This document shows, one piece after another, positions 13,001-24,605 of a DNA stretch of 64,000 nt (position 1 is the first letter of the stretch; each line of letters opens with the position of its first letter). Under the pieces are notes generated by a model. That model ran no database searches. It saw only the letters and a list, made by a program, of their open reading frames with translations, and had not been told where the DNA came from. The position numbers were made by a program, and so were the translations under genes. The stretch lies in contig NC_092562.1 in NCBI RefSeq assembly GCF_037975245.1, positions 23,057,554 to 23,121,553 of the forward strand, in the 5' to 3' direction. Source of the DNA: Apostichopus japonicus. Taxonomy: Eukaryota; Echinodermata; Holothuroidea; Aspidochirotida; Stichopodidae.

Positions 13001-13307
13001 CTTGTAGGCAAACTATCTAAGCGTGGCGCCACCATGGGTTGGCGCGAAGCGTAAAAGAAAATTTTGATCGTAACTGCCTCCCAGAACGCTGGAAATGGCA
13101 CTTCCCAGGCCTTGTAAGTTGCATCTAAGCGTTTTCTATTTTCAAATTACTAGCGATATCATAAAAAATATGCTCTTATAGCCACAAAAAACTATGCCAC
13201 CAAATATTGGGGGGGGGGGGGATATTAGATACTTTATCTTCCACCCCATAAAATATAGGGGGGGGGACATGTCCCTCTGCCCCCCCCCCCCATGATCGCC
13301 GCCCATG
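10047..13307. mobile_element. hAT-like element with 8-bp target duplication, containing nested elements
   Basis: Starts CAGGGGCGGCGATTC at 10047 and ends with the inverse GATCGCCGCCCATG at 13307. CGAAGATC is present immediately outside both ends (10039-10046, 13308-13315). Eight-base duplications and CAGGG termini are typical of the hAT superfamily. It contains a second GCGCGTAGC terminus at about 10107, a large foldback (10219-12362), two AAGCGNGGCGC hairpin modules (12384, 13018) and poly-G/C tracts. No transposase is visible, so it was mobilised in trans. Confidence 0.8.
10219..12362. mobile_element. Foldback element with modular inverted arms
   Basis: The arm at 10219-10520 reads GGGTCAACGTGAGGCGCC followed by degenerate modules of about 18-24 bases such as CACTTAGAAATGG and CACTCAGAGATCG. 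The arm at about 12045-12362 is its inverse, with the same modules in the same order and two GTGAGGCGCCGTCC anchors in each. The 1.5 kb between arms is very AT-rich with TAATTA motifs and no coding potential. It sits inside the 10047-13307 element. Confidence 0.7.
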
Positions 13308-13315
13308 CGAAGATC

Positions 13316-16218
13316 AATATTTGGTTGCCGGAAAAACTTCATATTAGCATTCAATCACACGTAAAAAGTAGAAATAAATTGCACAATTTCAAAATATGAT
13401 TTATAATAATTCTTGCTCGTCGCCAGACATAAATTCTTTTCTTCTCTATGTGATGCATTTTGGTGTGTGACACTAACAAGTAAGTAGTATTTGTTTTGAT
13501 AGATGAGTAATCGGCATTTACATTGCTGATTCGGCAGATATATTGCGAAAAAAAGATGATGCCAGACACAACATTTTCCACGTAGGTTGTTTCCGTAACT
13601 AGTTCTCATGATTACTGTGCTGTTTGGGGTTTTACTACCCATAGTTTGTCTACTGTCAGCTCTCAATCGAACGTAAGAAAAAAGAAGACTGTGACGTCAC
13701 ACAAATCTGGTATTCAATATTGTTGTATTCTGCTGAGACGAAACACCATCTAATGCTCCTCAAAGCCACCCCGTCCAAAACAAATGATGTCAAATCTTGT
13801 TTCGAAGCAATCAATGTATTGAAAGTTGATATTCAATTCCATTGAAGAACTATTCGGTGGTAATGAACTATGTGGAGTACCAATTGACAATCCCAGTTAA
13901 ACTATACGTCGACCCTCAAGTCATATCATCTCACATAGAGTTTATTTTGTCTGTTTCATTAATCCACACAGGAGTGTCAGAATCCACACAAGAGTGTCAG
14001 AATCACAATAACTAACCTTTTATCTCTCAAAGGTGTCAGAAAATTTAAATATTCTAAACTCTAAGCCATTTCCTATTATTTCTATGCATCTGCTAATATC
14101 TAATTTACCTCACAGTTTCACCATCGAAGGCTTTGGTATTGTTGGTTCTTTGTACCAGGATTGGCTCTTTCGTGTCATGTGATTCCCAGTATATTAACCC
14201 ATTTTATGTGTGTTAGAGATTGGACTGTCTGACCAATTTAAAGGACTAATATCATTTTATCACGAAGGCTTTTACAAACAAAGCGTGATATATGTCTTAA
14301 ATAAATAGTATTTTAGACTAGAGCATATAGAAAGTGATAACTCTGTAAAATCTCTAGATTGTCAGTTTAAGAGATTTTATAAAATATTTCATAAAATGTA
14401 AAGAAGACAAATTAAATCTTTCCAATCCCTACCACAATTCGACCCCACATATAAGTCGTTAGTAGCACAACCTTGCGTTAGCACCTAACTTACAGTCTAA
14501 AAACAAAACCTCAGAACTCACCACGTCTAGTGCTTTTATTTTACTTTGCTGGATGAGGATTCCCACATCTCCGCCATTTGTGAGACCCTATGGCCAAACC
14601 CTCTCCAAGATCATTGATCCGTCACCCAATCGATATCACAAACGTGCATATATTACTTTAATATTTTAACATTGAATACAATAGTTCAGTGTTTTATAAA
14701 TATTACCTAAATGTCTGTTTACCTTCAAGTTTACTTTATATGTATACTTTCAACGTCTCGTGCACCTTCTTCTGATTCGCCCTAATTTACTCACGTGAAC
14801 ATTTTTTTCAATTCACTTTAATTCTCATATGTACATAACTCACTGACAAAAGTAATTTTAGCAAATGTATAACATATGATGGACACTAGAAAAACAATAT
14901 TGTAGGTAATGATACTTGCTAACGTTAATTCTGTTTATCCATGCAGGGTTTAGCTTATGATGTGTTCTCCAAATATCGAATAAAAACAATTTATGAACGA
15001 TCGACGATTGTGAGCAGTAAATTTATTAAATTGAATATATCAATCGTACTGCACCATTTGACTGACACAGTTCTACAACTTCTTTCACATCAATAAACAA
15101 GATGTTGTAAGAATTGCTCTTATAAAATAAAATCATGGTTTTCCAGACTACTAAAATGATTCAATAGATTGATCATTAGGGTAAATCTACTACAGAACAA
15201 CCAAACTTTCGTAATATGTTAATCTTTTTAATTGTTCTTTTTTTTAAAATTCAATATCCCCTTTTCTTGTTCACTTACAAACATACCTCGTTGTTGAAGT
15301 ATAGAGTGACTTTTTTATATCAACCGTTGGTTAAAGGCTTTATACAATGTGGGTCTTCAGCTCTGTTTCTCTAAGAATCATCATAATGATCATCTGGGAT
15401 AGCTGATAGCTGTTTTTAATTTAGATGAGCAGGTTGTGTACGTAACGTAACTTATCTCGCTCGCAAATTAATATGGTCACAATGCATATTCGGTACGGTT
15501 TCATCATTCTGAGCTACATTCTTATCATTCAAAAGATACATTTTAAAACCCGCGAGAAACAAACAAACAATTAAACTATCTATATTCCAGGCAACACCTC
15601 TTATTTTACCCTGCAAGGGTCTGTCATTAACAATTCGCTTCTACAAGGTCCTTACCATCCAATGGTATACCATAAAGCTTTTGATATATTTCGCCCAACA
15701 CTTACAATCATGCATGGCATTAATAGGGCATCAACACAAACGACACTAATGATCACGATGTGCTGGTATCACTAAAATAATCAGTTAAATGCTTAGTATG
15801 TAAGATACGGTTATCTAAATTAGAAAATAGAAATTATACTAAGAGTTATACTAAGAAGCTTGCACATTTTGAAAATGGGAGAACTTTCAAAAGGGTAAGT
15901 ACATCCCAATTACCGAACGGTTCTTGATCTCATTGATGTTATTACGGAGCTATGTGTGTAAAACATAGAAACACCATATTCTCGTACACATTTGGGGTAA
16001 TAAAATTATATGATGAAGTTATCAACGATAACATATTTGCATAACGCCAAACTTTTTTTTTACACATTTAAATTCTTGACGCCCTTTACGATTACTTTCA
16101 TGTCAAACTTAACGTTACAATCACTAAGCTATGCCAACTCAAAACCAAATAAATGTCCTGCTAACAGAATCATATAAATTCTCATGGATTGGGCGATATA
16201 AGCACCCGATATGAGTCT
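13316..16218. other. 3' flank of receptor gene, no recognised feature
   Basis: AT-rich sequence downstream of the receptor stop codon. It contains a two-copy 17-base repeat near 13972-14005 (ATCCACACARGAGTGTC) and otherwise short frames only. Specifically, no kinase motif is encoded on the minus strand here. The gene's 3' UTR must begin in this stretch but I could not place its end. Confidence 0.6.
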
Positions 16219-16439
16219 CTAGTTTACGTAAATTGCTGTGGATTCCTCTGGCACATTGGGAATCTCATAACAATCTTGCTCAGTTTGATTTATTTCTGTG
16301 GATGATTCATAAGCTGTTGCATCATATTCCACAGACAAATATTCTGTCTCCAAAGGTTCCTTCTGAACATCAGATTTGAAGTTAAGACCTTTATAGTTAT
16401 GATGAAGACTGCCCTTGGTCACCCCTTCAGGGGAAGATA
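16219..16439 (-). CDS. Exon 17: terminal tyrosine-rich tail, no kinase
   Basis: Starts after GAAGCACAG, phase 1, and runs 73 codons to TAG at 16219-16221. It contains six tyrosines: NYKGL, EYLSV, EYDAT, AYESS, CYEIP and IYVN at the very C-terminus. YxN is a known Grb2 SH2-binding form, and YxxL/V forms resemble ITAM or ITIM half-sites, although YKGL and YLSV are farther apart than a canonical ITAM. No glycine loop, VAIK, HRD or DFG motif is present here or in the 3 kb downstream. I saw no convincing polyadenylation signal close to the stop. Confidence 0.88.
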
Positions 16440-17081
16440 CTGTGCTTCATCCGGAAAATCTATGGCACAAGAGTTTATAATCTGTTACAAACAACTAATA
16501 TATTGAATAGGTTTTCTTTTTATTGTGCAATACTCGGGCTTCAATAATGATTCTTGCTAAAACTCAATATATATATATTTCTCTGAACAGTTGTTTCTTT
16601 AATAGGTATTATAACAACTGATTGTCAAAGGGAACATAAGTTTCAATCATTTATTGAATGAATACACCCAGCAATAATGGTGATGAGAGTTTGTTAAACA
16701 TGTCATTACCGAAGTGATTGTTACATTTCTTACTTTGGCAATTTCATCATATGCTTTGAGGAAGGTGGATGCCATCAGTTTCTTATTACTAATATTGCGA
16801 AACATAAGTAAATTCTTCTATGAGTCAAATTAAATCTGAAAAAGTGTTCGTGGTCATTTCATTTACTTTTGAACTATTTCTATGAAAAAAATGTAAACAA
16901 TAATTTTGAACAGCTCTTAAAATGTTCGTATATATTGCTTAATATTCAGCCCTATTGAACAGTTTTAATGCTAACACATGCAACAGGTTTGTAACCTCAA
17001 CTTTGCAACATAACTCAAAGCCAAACATTCCTTTCAACTTTTGAAGTAGATATCATGAAATAAATGCGTTTCATATCTTAC

Positions 17082-17161
17082 TTGGTTCAGCATAATCTTC
17101 ATCTTTTCCCTCGGTCGCATTTGTATCTTTAATTTGTTGAGTATGTGCTCTGTTTGAATAT
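17082..17161 (-). CDS. Exon 16: juxtamembrane cytoplasmic segment
   Basis: A phase 2-1 exon of 80 bases between TTGTCTCCAG and GTAAGATA. It completes an arginine and encodes a polar segment (YSNRAHTQQIKDTNATEGK) ending DEDYAEP. The acidic DEDY context followed by A-E-P is a plausible phosphotyrosine site. In a genuine Tie receptor the juxtamembrane region would lead into the kinase; here the next exon is the last one. Confidence 0.85.
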
Positions 17162-18149
17162 CTGGAGACAATAGACACAAAATAAGAAGAACAGGAAACA
17201 AAGATACGTAATGTTTTAATTCTCATTTTTTAATTATGTTTGTTCTGCAGTCAGAATACATAGTCAGACTTTTTCTATATAACATGATATTTTTTTGTAT
17301 TAATCGTATCATTCAGTCTTACTTGTATTCCAAAGGTAATCTTGTACTCTGTCAAAATCTCTTTTGCTTAATCCAGTGTGTTGCATGTTGTCACATCTAT
17401 GTAACCTATAAGACATACAAATCCACATACGATGATTTGAAAGCAATAAATAATAGCTGACCTAACTAGTAATGAATGTGAAAAGTCTGTTGCAAGAATA
17501 CAAGTAGTCCAAACATATCCTTTTCTGAGATGCGAGGCATTATTTTTCTTAAAGGAATAACATTTGCTAAACATCCTTAGTTTTTGCTATTTTTATTGCT
17601 CTCACTGATGTAAAAGATTTGTCAACTATATAGAAGGTGTGTGCATTAAAAAAATTCTTTACTAATATCACTTCTGTACATTACATGTGACTAGAAATGC
17701 TGTGCTTATTTGGTGTGATTTTTAAAGCGATATTCTCTTCAATACTTATGAAATTACGAATGCCATGATGGTACCTAAATTTCATGTGAGTTACAAAGCC
17801 AAGTATAATGCTCAGTTCTTGGGCCTTAATAGCAAATTTATCTGCATTTCATATGCTTTATTATGTATCCATGTTAGTGGGAAGAATACTACAGAACTGA
17901 AATTTTGCACCACTGGGTCCCACACAGAAATATAGTTGTGACAATTTGGAAGAAACCAAAGGAAAATTAGGTTCCAAAAAGAATTCAAAACCTCATCCAA
18001 TCATTGTGTGTAGATGTGCTTCTGGTAAATAAGAGAATGTAAATGATTCAAAAAGGCTCCAATGTATAAATGCCAAAAGGTAGGAGCTAATTTTTTGAGA
18101 TAAGCTTGTACTGTAGACTGAGAAGATGGGCTGTAGACCATAATGGATC

Positions 18150-18535
18150 AGTCAACATGAGAGTATACTGTGCATTAAGGTCACCAGGTGCTCAAGAAAT
18201 ATGAGAGCTAGTGTGCAATTGTTGCGAGGAGACAGGTAAGCTGTTGAACTGTGATGTAAATGTAAAAGACTTACTTAGCCAACTTAATCTAAATTCATGT
18301 TAGTTTATACAAAAATAAGTGTCAGAAAAAACATAGCCTACATCAACAGGAGAGTATACTTTGCATAAAGGTCATCAGGTGCTCTAGAAATGTAAGAGCT
18401 AGTGTGCATTTGTTGCGAGGGGACAAGTAAGCTGTTAAACTGTGATGTAAATGTATGAGAGTGACTAAGCCAACTTAATCTAAATTCATGTTATAGTTTA
18501 AACAAAAGAATTCTCAGAAAAACAAAGCCTACGTT
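18150..18535. repeat. Two-copy tandem duplication in intron 15/14
   Basis: Two units of about 195 bases, from about 18150 and 18345, both containing GAGAGTATACT, AGGTGCTC, GAGCTAGTGTGCA, TTGTTGCGAGG, GTAAGCTGTT and AACTTAATCTAAATTCATG in the same order. They are diverged by scattered substitutions and small indels. Located just beyond the donor side of the transmembrane exon. Confidence 0.75.
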
Positions 18536-18686
18536 GCTCTTTTCATTTCACAACAATTGCAAAGCCGAGTAACCTTCATTTCATTTGTGTTTTAAATTAT
18601 TCTTGTAATTGTTCTGCAATTCTTGAAACGATTGAAGAACAAAATAAAAATGAAAGGTCTGAAAAGTTGTGAAGCAAAACCCTTAC

Positions 18687-18777
18687 CTTTTGAAGATAGC
18701 AACAGCCACAATAACCATGAACAGCAACAGCACAACAACCACTATCGGTAACCATAAAAAACTGGACGTGGTCTCAT
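18687..18777 (-). CDS. Exon 15: transmembrane helix
   Basis: A phase 1-2 exon of 91 bases between TTTTGATAG and GTAAGGG. It encodes DETTSSFLWLPI followed by about 20 consecutive hydrophobic residues (V, L, F, M, I, A) and a basic stop-transfer FKR that is completed in the next exon. This is a single-pass type I membrane anchor. It lies 5.4 kb downstream of exon 14; that intron holds a Penelope element, a SINE and a MITE. Confidence 0.92.
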
Positions 18778-19251
18778 CTATCAAAAATGGAATGTTTAAA
18801 GGAATTAACATATAACACGGAATGGTGGAAATATTGACATAACCAGGTCAGGTGTGAAAGATGTAATAAAGGAGGACTTCTTTACAAGAACAAAATTAAC
18901 TTTGATATTATATCTTTAGAAAAAAAACATTGCTTTTAAAGTCTCAGAAAAAGGTTTTAAATAGCGGAGGTACATTTACTTAAGTGACTGGATTATATAG
19001 TCTAATAACAGTCATGGTAATACTACCATGGTAACATCATAAAGAAACCGTCATTGCTGTATTTAACATAATGTTCACACTCGATTATTATAACATAATT
19101 CTTTATGCAACTCTTTTCTTTCTTCCTGTTGTTTATTATTTTTTTGTTATAGATATTTGCTCATTGATATTTTTGGGAGTACTTGTAGATCCCCTCCTGT
19201 TTCTATTTAATGATTTCACTATGGACCTTGAAAGATTTGCTTTATTGGCTC

Positions 19252-19571
19252 CAATTATAGCATACTATAGCTAGGAAAGTTTTGGGATTACGTAATCGAC
19301 CTGCCACAGTTGTAAATCGACCTCAGGCTGTATAATTAGCCTGCAAAGCTTCTTAACACCGTTAGGCTCTCTGTGTAAACACTGTGTGGAAATATTTTCA
19401 TGCCAACAGTATAGCTTATCATACAGCGTTCACACAAAGACCCTAGCTGTTACAAGAAAAAATATGTGGCAGGCGTTGCAGATTAATGGGTAAAAAGAGG
19501 TAATTTTACGACCCAAGGTAGGTCGATTACGTAATCTCAAGAAACTTTTCCGTGATAGCATGCTATAGTTG
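19252..19571. mobile_element. MITE-like element, about 320 bases
   Basis: Terminal inverted repeats of about 50 bases: CAATTATAGCATACTATAGC with GATTACGTAATCGACCTG on the left, and the inverse on the right (AGGTCGATTACGTAATC through TAGCATGCTATAGTTG). Both arms share AAGTTT between these blocks. No coding capacity, and no clear target duplication. Confidence 0.7.
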
Positions 19572-20164
19572 AGGTCTATACAGCAGACCATTGAAACATA
19601 TTCAGTTGTTGATTCTTCGATAGAACCAAGTCTTATTTTTATAGGCAGTATATCTCAATGATGCAAATTCTCCAGCTGACATGAAAGTATTTGTTTGGTA
19701 CACTGAGACAGCCTTAGAAAAGACACAGTGTTATGACAAACAGCAAACACCAAGCATTAATTGTTCCGATGAAGCATGAGGCATTATGTAGACTGTGAAA
19801 TGCAACAGTTTAACTGTCATGTGATCCCAAAACAATTCAATTCAAGTTAATTCAAATTTAGTTTGCGTCATGTACACAAAAGGAGCTAATCAAGATGCCT
19901 GGTATACATACAGCAGGAAATACGTATATGGTGTGCACTAGAAAAACACATAGATGTGTATGAAGCTAAAAACCGCAAAAATCCTGAACTAGAAGAAACG
20001 AAAGAAAAACTGAAATGGGAAAAACCTTGTGAGAGCAACGAAAACACACATGTCAGTCATTGATGAAACTGTATACAACTTAAAGGTTTATGGACACGTA
20101 TGAACAACATTGTCCTAATCACTCTAAAAGGTAAAATCAAAATAAAATAAACTATTACCAAACT

Positions 20165-21612
20165 GCTTATCCACTAGAGAGCCTGTGTAACAGAATGTGT
20201 AAAAGTAAGTTGGTCTGACGTTTCGATCCTAGCAGGATCTACTCCAGTGGCTGAATGTCAAGTACAGTAACAGAAGGGACAAAAACACGCACAGAAAACA
20301 GACAGGTTAATGAGCAAGGTGAACACAATGAGATAGATGAAAGGGGATTATAAGTAGACAAGGGATGGAGGGAAGAAAGCAACAGTGGAAGAGGAGAGGT
20401 AGGAGATTAAAAGTGGAGGGACAAAGAGAGGATTAAAGGAACAGGGTAGGGACCAAACTGGAGAGGGACAAAGACAGAAAGGTGTGGAGAAAAAAGGAGG
20501 GAAAGAGAGCTGTGGGAGGATGAGTGAAAGGGGGGGGGGACAAGGGGAGAAGGAGTGGGGGACAGAAGAAAAGTTAGTCATGTCCTTCCAGAATGTTAAG
20601 CCCAAGAGGTTGAATGGTGCGAAGGCGTTGCATCCAGAGTCTCTCTCTGCTGATTCGTACAAGGTCAGGGCGGCTACCCAAGGATTCAATCCCCTATAGG
20701 GACATGTTGTTAATGGTAGGGTTGGGAAGGTTAAAATGTTCTCCAACTGGGGTCTCAGTCTTCATGGTGTTGACTGTGGATCTGTGACCATAGAATTGCT
20801 TCTTGAGGGTGGTTTTGGTTTCGCCAACATACTGGATGCCGCAAACTCTACAAGAGATCAGATAGATGACATTGGTGGTTAGTGCAAGTGATGTGACCCT
20901 TAGTCTTGTGTGTGAGTTGCATGCTGTGGCTGGAATTGGATTCAACAATGTGGTGGCTGCAGACGATGCATCTCGAAGAACGATCACATTTGAAAGCATG
21001 CTAGCATGCTGAATGGGTGTATGGTTGGAAGTTACAGGTTGAACAGCAGCACACACAAGAAGGTCTTGTAGGTTGCGTGGTCGTCTGTAGGCGATGATGG
21101 GTTTTTCAGGGACGGCACGTTGGAGTTTATCTGAAGTGAGGAGAATGTTGTTGGGCAGCTTGTTGTCGCAATCTCGTCCCTTTTTGTCCTTCACTGCCAA
21201 AGTAGATGATCTGGAAAGGAAGCGGACTCTCTGAATGGCTTCACGCACCCTTCTGGCACTATGGCCCCTGGCAGTAAGGTGTTTTTCCAAAGCATCTGTG
21301 CGGTGAATGAAAGAGGAATTGTTAGAGCAAATGCGACAAAGACGAAGTGCTTGACTGTAGGCAATTCCAGACTTGCAGTGACGGGGATGGCAGCTTGAAG
21401 AATGGAGATACTGGTGTGTGTCTGTGGGCTTGGTGTATAAGTCTGTAGAGAGAAAACTGTGTTCCTTGGGAACAGTCACATCGAGAAAGTTAACTTGTTG
21501 GTGAGAGTAATCAGAGGTGAATTTGATGGTGCTGTGGAAAGAATTGATGTGATTGATGAAGGTGAGCAGGCTATCCTCATCACTGGTCCAAACGAAGGAA
21601 ATGTCATCACGA
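20165..21612 (-). mobile_element. 5'-truncated Penelope-like retroelement
   Basis: Minus-strand frames encode the end of the reverse transcriptase beginning at a DDISFVW motif (about 21600), then INHINSFHSTIKFT, then a 261-residue open segment from 21479: STDLYTKPTDTHQYLH, CHPRHCKSGIAYSQALRLCR, and a GIY-YIG-type nuclease YLISCRVCGIQYVGETKTTL with a downstream YGHRS. The tail frame is shifted near 20694 (continuing RISRERLWMQR). The 3' region contains CTGCTAGGATCGAAACGTC, typical of Penelope 3' ends. Missing N-terminus and frameshifts make it inactive. Confidence 0.85.
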
Positions 21613-21762
21613 AGCAGATGCTAGTAGACAATGTCCATTGTCTAATGATTGATCTGAGGCTGGTGACCATCTCATCCTAGTGCCTCGCCCAGGGGATTGG
21701 GCCCGTTATCTACTGCGGTCTCTCTCTTCCCTGCTGGGGTTGGGGAGCAAGTCTAACTTGTC

Positions 21763-21975
21763 CTAAAGCTTATTCCTTTGTCCTGTGAGCCAAGCATCGA
21801 TCTCTAGCCATTGACCGGGGGTGAACTGGAGGCACACCAGACACGGGTCCCTTCTGGTACAAGTACGGCACTTAGGACAAAGGTCATGCTCGTCCCAGGC
21901 CCTCCCTTGACAGAACATGGTGCAATTCACGCACTTCAGTTGACAGAGACATGACTGATAAACCCCAAGTTAAGG
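21763..21975 (-). pseudogene. Cysteine-rich retroelement-like ORF fragment
   Basis: An open stretch of about 65 codons ending at TAG 21763: CLCQLKCVNCTMFCQGRAW, then HDLCPKCRTCTRRDPCLVC and FTPGQWLEIDAW. The CPxCRxC...DPCxVC...QW pattern resembles cysteine-rich proteins of some invertebrate retroelements (possibly DIRS-like Gag), but I cannot assign it firmly. It lies next to the truncated end of the Penelope element and may be an independent insertion. Confidence 0.4.
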
Positions 21976-22775
21976 GATAAAAGTTCTTAACAAATACTAA
22001 CAAAATGATGGACACCTCAGGATATATATATATATAGGCAATGCTCAATTTTCAAATTCAGGAAGGAAAACAATTTAAAACAACACAAAACTATGTGAAA
22101 GAATCATTAACATGATGATTGTTTTGTTTACATGGCTACTGTACTATGAATGTAACTTGGCATCTGTTAATTAACTTTAATGTCGAACCATAGAACTGAG
22201 CCTAACATTAGTCTAGTCTAAGTACGTCGTAAGACTGATAATGAACAAACACTATTCATTGGACAAGGAATTGATAAGTATCAATTGCCATATTTTTATA
22301 GCCAGTCCTTAAGCTCAAACACCAGTCTCGATTGAACATGGCAATATTAAAGTTTAACTGTTTTTGTTTAGTTTTACAAACTGAACAAAAGCTCTGTGAT
22401 GTTTGTAAACACCCACCACTGTCACCCCATATGAAAAATTGCCATATGTATATTACATGCAATGGGCCAACAGTTAACTCCCATTGAGATTGGTTGTTGC
22501 AAAAACAACAGCTTACAATTTAAAATTGATTCAAGTTGACCATGAATCACCAAATTAAACAACCTTCTCATCTATGATAACCATGAGCATGGTTATTGGG
22601 GCAATTCTACAGGCAAAGTAAGGTTGGATTACGATTGCTGCATTATCGCAGCGTTTCTTCTCCAGGTATGTATTGTTAATCTGTTTTTTTTTTCAATCTT
22701 GCATTTCTACGATGGAAAACTATTACACCCGTATTTATCATAGTTTCCTGTACAAAATACAATATTATTGTTCAC

Positions 22776-23020
22776 GGAGTGTTAGCTCAGTGGTTAACAC
22801 CGGTGCTGTTTAATCATAAGGTCCCCGGTTCGAGTCACTCCCAGATTAATGTATGTCGTCCAGTTACAGAGTTGTTGACAATTAACAATTCATAATAATG
22901 GACGTTAAATATGAATGTGAGAGAATGACTTCGGTCAGCTTGCGGCTTTGATAAGCCAATTCGGCTTCTTCGCGAGTTCCTGCTTGCAGGAGGATCTAAT
23001 ATACATACATATACATACAT
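22776..23020 (+). mobile_element. tRNA-derived SINE, full length
   Basis: The head, 22776-22841, folds like a tRNA: GGAGTG pairs with CACTCC, with A-box TAGCTCAGTGG (22783-22793) and B-box GGTTCGAGTCA (22827-22837), the internal RNA polymerase III promoter. The body has CTTCGGTCAGCTTGCG and GCGAGTTCCTGCTTGC, and the tail is a run of ATAC/TACA repeats. The same body is at 6948-7089. Because of this body and tail it is called a SINE and not a tRNA gene. Confidence 0.8.
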
Positions 23021-24155
23021 TGTACTATTTGCTAGCTCTGTCAGTAGTAGGATGATTTTGCTGGAAACGTACATAGCAATGCTGTAGAAATAAAAAAAAT
23101 ACCACTCGTACTTGATGCTCAGTGTATTTGTTTTTAAACACCTGTATCCAGGAACTGCAGGAGGAAGTTATTTCAGGCATTTTTCTGAACAAAACATTTC
23201 CACCACACAGAGCATAAATTTCATGTTAAAACAGCTATACTAAATAACCCAGGAACATGTTTAAGGACAATTCAGACATTATAAGATCCTACCATGAAAG
23301 TGAGTGGCAATGAAGACAATATTTGTGCTGAGTGCATGACCAAAGTGTGTTTTGACGGAGAATTCAATTCACAGTGTTTTCAGAACTTAGTTTGAGAAAT
23401 ATTCCCACTGGTGGGAGAGAGTGGTGAAACTTTCTGAAACTGCATGATTTCACGTTGGCATTTTGCCGAATATCACTTTGCTGAATATGCAAAGGCTGTT
23501 TTCACATCTTATCATGATTTTTGGAACGATAAAGGAGTATGGAAATAGAATTTTACTTCAGTAAGATTCTAGGATGGAAACATATGAAACATTTGAAAAA
23601 GATTCAGTAACGATATTTCACAAGAATTTCTCAGGTCTGGCAGCAAAAACAAATAAAATGAACTGTGATCTCAAGCAATACATCACTTTGTAGTACTATA
23701 ATTACTATGTATTGTGACAGAAACTAAGATTCTAATCGTTGCTTTGAACCTTGCCTGAATTATTCGATATGACTATGTAACCCTTTTTTGGCCAGAAGAG
23801 CATGAAACCTAGCATATGTGATTGCCTAAACGATGGCTAGTTTTAATAGCTCCCTGAAATCTAAAACTTCACTTTCATCAAACGTACAATCTGGTTCATA
23901 TGTTGGACGACTTACTATACTGTTGAGGCTGTTAACAGATACTTTCCATTTTATTGTTTTGGTACAACTTTGCTACTGAAATCGACTTAGAATCCATCTT
24001 AGTTTACATATTACTTTAAATGAAAGCAATTACTCATCAGCAGCAATATTAAAGTAAGAGATTATCGTAATGTAAAACTAAATAAAGTTTAAACTACTTT
24101 TCTTTATCATGAGACATTCATGAAATAGAAAAGAAAAAGAGCCAAAGCTTCTCAC

Positions 24156-24441
24156 CCTGTTGATGATCACTTCCCCCTTCACCAGAATATTCATCCTCTC
24201 TAATGGATCCTTCTGGCACAGAGACTATTGCATCTTCTCCTTTCTCACTAAGAGGACCTTCCCCTCCTTCTGTTGTCAGTGTCAATTGGAAGCTGTAATT
24301 TTTGCCGCTCTCTAGCCCTTTCTTAATATACCAAGAAATATTGGCATCTATGTACCTTTTTTCCACCATATTCGGGGTCTCCAAGTCATTAAAGTAAAGA
24401 AGAAACTGTTTTATTCCAGTGTTACACTGAATATCTGGTAC
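24156..24441 (-). CDS. Exon 14: fibronectin type III domain 2, remainder, and stalk
   Basis: A phase 0-1 exon of 286 bases from CTTTACCAG to GTGAGAAG. It continues VPDIQCNTGIKQFLLYFNDL, then LESGKNYSFQLTLTTEGGEG (the E-F signature and G strand), then a polar stalk with acidic and Ser/Gly residues (EDEYSGEGGSDHQQ) leading to the membrane exon. The acceptor region is tandemly duplicated just upstream (see 24430-24605), creating a decoy acceptor that would be out of frame. Confidence 0.9.
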
Positions 24442-24605
24442 CTGGTAAAGAAAAAATGGTGTGAGAAATAAGTGGCTTCTATCTGGGATGGGATACCAAA
24501 TGAAAAAAAAAAACAATGTTTTATCCCATTTTGCTCTGAATATCTGGTACTGGGTAGAGAAAAAAATGTGTGAGAAATAAGTGGCTTCTATCTGGAATGG
24601 GCTAC
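24430..24605. repeat. Tandem duplication across exon 14 acceptor
   Basis: The segment GAATATCTGGTAC...GAGAAATAAGTGGCTTCTATCTGG...CTACCAAATG at the 3' splice site of exon 14 is repeated about 110 bases upstream (24540-24605). The upstream copy includes a good-looking acceptor (CTCTACCCAG at 24550-24559 on the minus strand) and the first 14 bases of the exon, then departs from the exon sequence. Confidence 0.75.

Noticed and set aside
13316-16218. Kinase exons downstream of the receptor tail
   Set aside because: I looked for glycine-loop, HRD and DFG-like coding segments on the minus strand and found none; the frame has already ended in TAG.
16219-16422. Canonical ITAM in the receptor tail
   Set aside because: YKGL and YLSV are 14 residues apart, outside the usual 6-12 spacing; other tyrosines lack Leu/Ile at +3. 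I describe docking-like motifs only.
22776-22841. Functional tRNA gene
   Set aside because: The tRNA-like head continues into a SINE body and microsatellite tail that are repeated elsewhere in the window.
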